This document shows, in pieces, positions 59,258 to 64,000 of a stretch of 64,000 nt of DNA (the first letter of the stretch is position 1; every line of letters begins with the position of its first letter). Source of the DNA: DASZTV01 sp035547515 (lineage in GTDB: Bacteria; Actinomycetota; Actinomycetes; JAFAQI01); NCBI GenBank assembly GCA_035547515.1, contig DASZUS010000045.1:184847-248846 (forward strand), in the 5' to 3' direction. Position numbers and translations under genes: made by a program. The notes below the pieces were generated by a model, which worked only from the letters and a program-made list of their open reading frames with translations, was not told the origin of the DNA and did no database searches.

Positions 59258-59740
59258 CTACGAGGAGAGCACCTCGTCGAGGATGGCTTCGGCCTTGTCT
59301 TCGTTAGTTCCCTCGGCGAGCGCGAGCTCGCTGACCAGGATCTGGCGGGCCTTCGCGAGCATCCGCTTCTCACCGGCGGACAGACCGCGCTCGCGGTCGC
59401 GGCGCCACAGGTCGCGAACCACCTCGGCGACCTTGTTGACGTCGCCCGACGCGATCTTCTCGACGTTGGCCTTGTAGCGGCGAGACCAGTTGGTCGGCTC
59501 CTCGGTGTGCGGAGCCTTGAGGATCTCGAAGACGCGCTCGAGGCCGTCGGCTCCGACGACGTCGCGGACGCCGACGTACTCAGCGTTGTCGGCGGGAACG
59601 CGGACCGTCAGGTCGCCCTGGGCGACCTTGAGAACGAGGTAGGTCTTCTCCTCGCCCTTGATGGTCCGGGTCTCGATTGCCTCGATCAGTGCCGCCCCGT
59701 GGTGCGGGTAAACGACAGTCTCGCCGACCGTGAACGTCAT
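59258..59740 (-). CDS. carD: CarD transcription factor
   Basis: 160 residues from ATG 59740. The N-terminal RNAP-interacting domain reads FTVGETVVYPHHGAALIEAIE; the DNA-binding helical domain includes RRYKANVEKIASGDVNKVAEVVRDLWRRDRERGLSAGEKRML. It stabilises the open complex at promoters in actinobacteria and is usually essential. Upstream, TGATATCCT resembles an extended -10. The start further upstream (59812) lies beyond that promoter. Confidence 0.97.
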   Translation of the reverse strand: MTFTVGETVVYPHHGAALIEAIETRTIKGEEKTYLVLKVAQGDLTVRVPADNAEYVGVRDVVGADGLERVFEILKAPHTEEPTNWSRRYKANVEKIASGDVNKVAEVVRDLWRRDRERGLSAGEKRMLAKARQILVSELALAEGTNEDKAEAILDEVLSS

Positions 59741-59766
59741 GCGCCTTGATCCCTTCGCTGGCCTCC

Positions 59767-59775
59767 AGGATATCA
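59767..59775 (-). promoter_or_regulatory. Likely extended -10 of the carD promoter
   Basis: Leftward TGATATCCT contains TATCCT (59772-59767) preceded by TGA. It lies about 27 bases before the carD ATG, leaving room for a short leader with an AAGG ribosome site. A clear -35 was not identified. Confidence 0.5.
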
Positions 59776-59979
59776 CGCAGAACCGGCTCCCGGCCCGGCG
59801 GCGGATGAGCAAAACCGCAGGTCAGACGCCTGTTATGCGCAAATCCAGGTCTTGACAGGACGTCCACGACGTGCATCTGCGGGCCGGCGGCGAGCCGTCC
59901 GGACGCGGTTGTGGACAAGCCTTGATCTGGCCGTTTCAGGGTATGTCGCAAGGGTGACAGCGGGCGCATACTCGACCTG

Positions 59980-60729
59980 ATGCCGGACGACGAGGACCGC
60001 TCTGGAGACGCCCAGCCGGCGTTCGACGAGAGCTGGGCCGACTTGGTCGTGCCCGACGACATCGCCGAGCTCGAGGCAGACATCGCGGCCTACCGCCGGG
60101 AGCTCCGCCAGGCCCGGCGCGCACAGGTCGCGGCTCGCCTGCGTCGCACCCGAGGCACCGGCCCGCTGTTCGCAGTAGCGCTCGCCTCGGTCCTCGCCGG
60201 GTTGGTCGCGCTGATGCTCACCGTGATGGGGCCGCACTCGGTGGTGCGCCCACCTGCCGCGGCTCCCCTGGCGAGCACCACGATCCGGGACGGCGCGGTC
60301 GGCGGCCTGCTTCCCGACGCGCTGCTGACCGGCCCCAACGGCACGATCGACTCGCGGGCGGCGGCATTGCGCCCCGCGGTGTTCGCCTTGGTCCCGGCCG
60401 GCTGCGCCTGCAAGTCGCTGCTCGACGGGCTCGGCGGCGCGGCGTACGGCGAGGGGCTGCCCGTCGCCGTCGTCGTACCGGCGTCAGCCGATCCCGCCAC
60501 GGCTTCTGTGGTGGACTCGCTGGACCGCGGCGTCTCGCTCTACTTCGACCCGACGGGCGCCCTCTCGCGGGCAGTCACCGGAGCCATCCCGACGATGGCG
60601 AACGGCGCCGTCGCGACGGTGGTCGTGGTCGACACCGACGGCACGATCTACGGCATCGACGGCCAGGTCACCGACGCCGAGAGCTCCTCGCTGGAAGCGC
60701 AGCTGCAGAGCATGCTCGTCCGCCGCTGA
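59980..60729 (+). CDS. Single-pass membrane protein with extracellular CxC motif
   Basis: 249 residues. An acidic cytoplasmic N-terminus, a coiled-coil-like helix (IAELEADIAAYRRELRQARRAQVAARLRR, about 28-56), a transmembrane helix (about 61-83), and an extracellular domain with VFALVPAGCACKSLLDGL, then VVVPASADPATASVVDSL and a strand-rich end. The extracellular part resembles a thioredoxin-like fold with CxC, which is inference. It lies between carD and the LpqE-like gene. Confidence 0.75.
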   Translation: MPDDEDRSGDAQPAFDESWADLVVPDDIAELEADIAAYRRELRQARRAQVAARLRRTRGTGPLFAVALASVLAGLVALMLTVMGPHSVVRPPAAAPLASTTIRDGAVGGLLPDALLTGPNGTIDSRAAALRPAVFALVPAGCACKSLLDGLGGAAYGEGLPVAVVVPASADPATASVVDSLDRGVSLYFDPTGALSRAVTGAIPTMANGAVATVVVVDTDGTIYGIDGQVTDAESSSLEAQLQSMLVRR

Positions 60730-60838
60730 GCGCAGCGCGCGCGGCCAGCGGGTCCGCCTCCGGGCTGGGGTAAGCGCCTCAGTACGCTGATCCCACCCCA
60801 GAGGGTCCGGTCCTGTCCTGACGAGTCGAGGAGTGTCT

Positions 60839-61396
60839 GTGATCGCGCGCCGTGCCACGCAGCGCACCGTCGCCGCGGGCGCACTCGCGCTCGCGCTGCC
60901 TGTCCTCGCCGGCTGCGGCATGGAGGCGAAGGACGAGACGAGCAAGGAACACTCGCAGATCCAGGCTGCCAGCGAGCACATCGGGGCGATCAAGATCCGC
61001 AATGCGTTCCTCACGACGCTGCCGGGTGGCGGCAGCGCCGGTGCCGGCAAGACGTACCTGGTCGTGACGCTGGTCAACGACGGCAAGACCGCCGACCAGC
61101 TGACCGGCGTGACCACGTCGCTCGGCGACGCGACCCTTCAGGGCGGCTCGGTGACGCTGCCCCCGACCGTGGTGGTCTCGATCAGCGACCCGCAGATCGA
61201 CCCGCAGGCCAAGACTGCCACCATCGCGACGGCGACCGCCCCGACGGTGGGCACCATGGCACAGGTCGAGTTCAGCTTCGCGAACGCCGGGACGACCGGT
61301 GAGATCGACGTACCGGTGGTCGCGCCGGGCGGCAGCTTGACGCCGATCCAGGTCATCCCGACGACGCAGGCCACTTTCGCCACGCCGATCGTCTAG
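60839..61396 (+). CDS. LpqE-like lipoprotein
   Basis: 185 residues from GTG 60839, with GGAG six bases upstream; GTG 60833 is possible. Signal peptide with lipobox VLAGCG. The mature part is one beta-rich domain (IGAIKIRNAFLTTLPGGG ... KTYLVVTLVNDGKTADQLTGVTT) like PCuAC/copper-chaperone-fold lipoproteins. In M. tuberculosis lpqE is the divergent neighbour of carD, as here with one gene between. The role is unknown. Confidence 0.83.
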   Translation: MIARRATQRTVAAGALALALPVLAGCGMEAKDETSKEHSQIQAASEHIGAIKIRNAFLTTLPGGGSAGAGKTYLVVTLVNDGKTADQLTGVTTSLGDATLQGGSVTLPPTVVVSISDPQIDPQAKTATIATATAPTVGTMAQVEFSFANAGTTGEIDVPVVAPGGSLTPIQVIPTTQATFATPIV

Positions 61397-61402
61397 CGCC
61401 CC

Positions 61403-62149
61403 TCAGCGGCCCTGGTTGGCGACTGCCTCCGCAGCCGCCTTCGCGGCTTCAGCGTCGAGGTAGCGGCCGCCGGTAACCACCGGCCGCAGCTGGTCGTCGA
61501 GCTCGTAGGCCAGCGGGATCCCGGTCGGGATGTTCAGCTCGACGATGTCCTCGTCGCTGAGCCCGTCGAGGTGCTTCACAAGCCCGCGCAGCGAGTTGCC
61601 GTGCGCCACCACGAGCACCGTCCGTCCGGCGCGCAGGTCCGGCACGATCGCGTCGTACCAGTACGGCAACAGCCGGACGATCACGTCCGCCAGGCACTCC
61701 GTGCGGGGGACGATCTCCGGCGCCAGCGAGGCATACCGCGGGTCGCCGACCTGTGAGAACTGGTCGTCGTCGGGCAGCGGCGGCGGCGGGGTGTCGAAGG
61801 ACCGGCGCCACGTCTTGAACTGGTCCTCGCCGAACTCCTCGCGCACCTGCGTCTTGTCCTTGCCCTGCAGCGCGCCGTAGTGCCGCTCGTTGAGCCGCCA
61901 GCTCCGGCGTACCGGGATCCACTGCCGGTCACAGGCCTGTACGGCGTTGCCGGCCGTGACGATCGCCCGCTTGAGGACCGAGGTGTGCAGCACGTCGGGC
62001 AGCAGGTCGTGCTCGGCGAGCAGTTCACCCGCTCGCGTCGCCTCACTGAGCCCTTTCTCGGTGAGCCCGACGTCGACCCAGCCGGTGAACAGGTTCTTCG
62101 AGTTCCATTCGCTCTCGCCGTGGCGAAGCAACACCAGCCGTCCGGTCAC
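61403..62149 (-). CDS. gpmA: 2,3-bisphosphoglycerate-dependent phosphoglycerate mutase
   Basis: 248 residues. Catalytic LVLLRHGESEWN near the N-terminus, then the substrate loops RSWRLNERHYGALQGKDK and the second His in VLVVAHGNSLRGLVKHLDGL. It interconverts 3- and 2-phosphoglycerate. Overlap of four bases with the YbjN gene and with mshA beyond it recalls the mshA-Rv0487-gpm1 neighbourhood of M. tuberculosis. Confidence 0.96.
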   Translation of the reverse strand: MTGRLVLLRHGESEWNSKNLFTGWVDVGLTEKGLSEATRAGELLAEHDLLPDVLHTSVLKRAIVTAGNAVQACDRQWIPVRRSWRLNERHYGALQGKDKTQVREEFGEDQFKTWRRSFDTPPPPLPDDDQFSQVGDPRYASLAPEIVPRTECLADVIVRLLPYWYDAIVPDLRAGRTVLVVAHGNSLRGLVKHLDGLSDEDIVELNIPTGIPLAYELDDQLRPVVTGGRYLDAEAAKAAAEAVANQGR

Positions 62150-62679
62150 GGGGTGCCATTCTGCTGTGCGCCGCGAGCCGGCCGGTTCTCGGGATCGGCG
62201 AACCGCGCGAACGCAGCGAGGTTCGCCAGCGACTCACCCCGCTTGACCCGCCAGTCCCACTCTCTCTCGATGGAGCTGCGGAACCCGATCTCGAGCGCGG
62301 TGTCGAACAGGTCGTCCGACGCGCTGAGTACGGCGCCGAGCACCCGGTCGATCTCCTCCGGCGTGATCGCGGCGAGCGGCAAGCGGCCGACGATGTAGAC
62401 GTCACCGAGCAGGTCGACCGAGAACGCGACGGCATAGAGCTTCGCGTTGCGTTCGAGCAGCCAGCGCCAGAACCGCTCCTCGTTCTCGTCCGGTTTGCGG
62501 CAGAAGAACGCCTCGACGTGCAGCGAGTGGTCGCCGACGACCAGCCAGGTCATCGTGGCGAGCTTGTGCGACCCCGGCAGCTTGACGAAGAACGCGCCCG
62601 GGTTCGGCTCTTCGAACTCCAGCTCGCGCTCGGCGAGCTCACCGCGCAGCACCTCGGCGAGCCGGTCCCGCTCGCTCAT
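62146..62679 (-). CDS. YbjN-domain protein
   Basis: 177 residues. FFVKLPGSHKLATMTWLVVGDHSLHVEAFFCRKPDENEERFWRWLLERNAKLYAVAFSVD is the YbjN (secretion-chaperone-like) pattern. No signal or membrane helix. It sits between mshA and gpmA with four-base overlaps at both ends, the conserved position of Rv0487. The molecular role is unknown. Confidence 0.88.
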   Translation of the reverse strand: MSERDRLAEVLRGELAERELEFEEPNPGAFFVKLPGSHKLATMTWLVVGDHSLHVEAFFCRKPDENEERFWRWLLERNAKLYAVAFSVDLLGDVYIVGRLPLAAITPEEIDRVLGAVLSASDDLFDTALEIGFRSSIEREWDWRVKRGESLANLAAFARFADPENRPARGAQQNGTP

Positions 62680-63917
62680 GGCTGCCGGGCCGAGTCGTAG
62701 ACCTCGAGGATGCGCTCGACGGTCGCGGCCCAGCCGAACCGCGCGGCGTGGCCAAGCGCGCCCGTCGACAGCTCGCGGTGCCGCTCCGGCGCGAGCACCA
62801 GTTGCCGGATCGCGGCGGCGTAAGCGGCAGGGTCGTGGCCGTCGATCAGCAGGCCCGACTGCCCGTCGCGCACTGCCGTGACCAGCCCGCCGACCCGCGC
62901 CGCGATCACCGGCGTGCCGCAGGCCTGCGACTCCAGCGCGACCAGGCCGAAGGACTCGTTGTACGACGGGACGACGGTGACGTCCGCCGCGCGGTAGTAC
63001 TCCGCGAGCAGCGGGCGCGGCGCCGGTCGCTCGAAGCGCACCAGGTCCGCGATGCCGAGCGCGACCGCGAGCTTGGAGAGCTCCTCCGGCTTCTCCAGGC
63101 CGCGGCCCGACGGGCCGCCGACGACAACCACTACCAACCGCTCCCGCAACCCGGGGTCGGCCTCGACCATTGCCGCGGCGGCCCGCAGCAGCACGTCGGG
63201 GGCCTTGAGCGGCTGGATCCGCCCGACGAACAGCAGCACGATGGCATCCGCTTGCAGGCCGAGCGAGCGTCGCGCCGCGACGCGGTCGCCAGGGGTGAAG
63301 GTCTGCAGGTCCACTCCCGGCGCGACGACGTCGACCTTCGCGGGGTCGGCGTCGTACAGCTCGACGAGCTGTGCGGCCTCATCGGTGGTCGACGCGATCA
63401 GCCGGTCGGCGGCCTCGACCACCTGTGCCTCGCCGATGGCGCGCATCGCCGGCTCCGGAGCGTCGCCGTCGGCGAGCAACGAGTTCTTGACCTTGGCCAT
63501 CGTGTGCATGGTGTGGACCAGCGGAACGCCCCAGCGCTCCTTCGCCAGCCACCCGACCTGACCGGACAGCCAGTAGTGCGAGTGGACGAGGTCGTACCAG
63601 CCGGGCTCGTGCGCAGCCTCCTCGCGCAACACCGCGCTCGTGAACGCGCAGAGCTGGGCGGGCAGGTCGTTCTTGTCGAGGCCCTCGTAGGGGCCCGCGG
63701 TGACGTGGCGGACGAGCACGCCCGGCGCGAGCTCCACGGTCGGCGGCAGCTCGCTGCTCGTGGCGCGGGTGAAGATCTCGACGCCGATGCCGTGCTCGGC
63801 GAGCCGCCGGCTGACCTCGGTGACGTAGACGTTCATCCCGCCGGCGTCGCCGCAGCCCGGCTGCTCGAGCGGCGAGGTGTGGACCGACAGCGTCGCAACC
63901 CGACGTGGCAGCCCCAT
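62676..63917 (-). CDS. mshA: D-inositol-3-phosphate glycosyltransferase MshA
   Basis: 413 residues from ATG 63917 (MGLPRRVATLSVHTSPLEQPG); the frame extends upstream to 63977. GT4 landmarks: GGMNVYVTEVSRRLAEHG, HSHYWLSGQVGWLAKERWGVPLVHTMHT, FVGRIQPLKAPDVLL and NESFGLVALESQACGTPVIA. It joins GlcNAc from UDP-GlcNAc to inositol-3-phosphate, the first step of mycothiol synthesis. This supports an actinobacterial host. Confidence 0.95.
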   Translation of the reverse strand: MGLPRRVATLSVHTSPLEQPGCGDAGGMNVYVTEVSRRLAEHGIGVEIFTRATSSELPPTVELAPGVLVRHVTAGPYEGLDKNDLPAQLCAFTSAVLREEAAHEPGWYDLVHSHYWLSGQVGWLAKERWGVPLVHTMHTMAKVKNSLLADGDAPEPAMRAIGEAQVVEAADRLIASTTDEAAQLVELYDADPAKVDVVAPGVDLQTFTPGDRVAARRSLGLQADAIVLLFVGRIQPLKAPDVLLRAAAAMVEADPGLRERLVVVVVGGPSGRGLEKPEELSKLAVALGIADLVRFERPAPRPLLAEYYRAADVTVVPSYNESFGLVALESQACGTPVIAARVGGLVTAVRDGQSGLLIDGHDPAAYAAAIRQLVLAPERHRELSTGALGHAARFGWAATVERILEVYDSARQP

Positions 63918-63988
63918 GCCAGCAATCCTGCCCGATCGGGTGAGAAGGCTCACGCGCGTTCCCCTGCCCGGCTCCATACGCTCGAACC

Positions 63989-64000
63989 GTGGAAAGCCGG
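63989..64000 (+). CDS. Possible start of a divergent gene cut by the window end
   Basis: GTG GAA AGC CGG follows a TACGCT -10-like element (63977-63982) by six bases, the layout of a leaderless actinobacterial start. It would be divergent from mshA. Only four codons are visible, so no product can be named. Confidence 0.25.

Overview
The window is high-GC actinobacterial DNA, with tightly packed genes, many GTG starts and frequent 1-4 nt start/stop overlaps. It carries mycothiol biosynthesis (mshA), CarD, LpqE-like, CitA/SerC and DUF3027/CspB blocks whose order recalls Mycobacterium tuberculosis, and a groEL/threonine synthase/MoaD block recalling Streptomyces. A sporulation-type SigH and the absence of mycobacteria-specific families suggest a Frankiales/Mycobacteriales-like actinomycete. 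That placement is inference.

Layout. 1-5.2 kb: a cut MFS exporter divergent from a TetR repressor with three half-sites between them, a cysteine-less isochorismatase-fold protein, a small lipoprotein/membrane cluster, a PPK2 polyphosphate kinase and a DHA2 exporter. 5.2-8.1 kb: three-subunit proton-translocating transhydrogenase (pntAA-pntAB-pntB). 8.1-17.3 kb: a long leftward operon TetR > CYP123-like > CYP51 > [3Fe-4S] ferredoxin > SnoaL-like > HIBADH-like > carboxymuconolactone decarboxylase family > substrate-binding lipoprotein > CYP142-like, most genes overlapping by 1-4 nt. This looks like a sterol-oxidation unit. 17.3-20.7 kb: MFS exporter divergent from a MarR-crcB1-crcB2 operon, then a two-helix potassium channel operon. 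20.7-28.3 kb: pirin, FAD 2-hydroxyacid dehydrogenase, serA, an NlpC/P60 peptidase, and the pdxH-MFS-udgX operon. 28.4-40.3 kb: citA, serC, a secreted hydrolase, a beta-propeller protein, yaaA, DUF2530/DUF3027, MFS, cold-shock protein, larE and a sedolisin protease.

40.4-50.6 kb: groL with tandem CIRCE operators and a perfect terminator, a c-di-AMP riboswitch ahead of an NlpC/P60 hydrolase, and a threonine-synthase-like gene paired with a MoaD/CysO-like sulfur carrier behind a SAM-I riboswitch. Then come otsA and otsB, a LytR_C protein, DUF3263, glutamate dehydrogenase and tRNA-Thr(UGU). 50.7-64 kb: a secreted berberine-bridge-type FAD oxidase, a SigH-like sigma factor, the rlmB-cysS pair, a lower-GC insert of small unknown genes, then ispF, a PIN/TRAM protein, carD, an LpqE-like lipoprotein, gpmA, a YbjN protein and mshA.

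The strongest leads are: (1) the SAM-I riboswitch controlling a threonine-synthase/sulfur-carrier pair, which points to homocysteine rather than threonine synthesis; (2) the three-P450 sterol operon with its own binding lipoprotein; (3) two copies of a 59-bp palindromic repeat that each provide the stop codon of an FAD oxidase gene; (4) tandem 60-bp palindromic boxes at the otsA promoter; and (5) the insert between cysS and ispF, at a locus that has no ispD.
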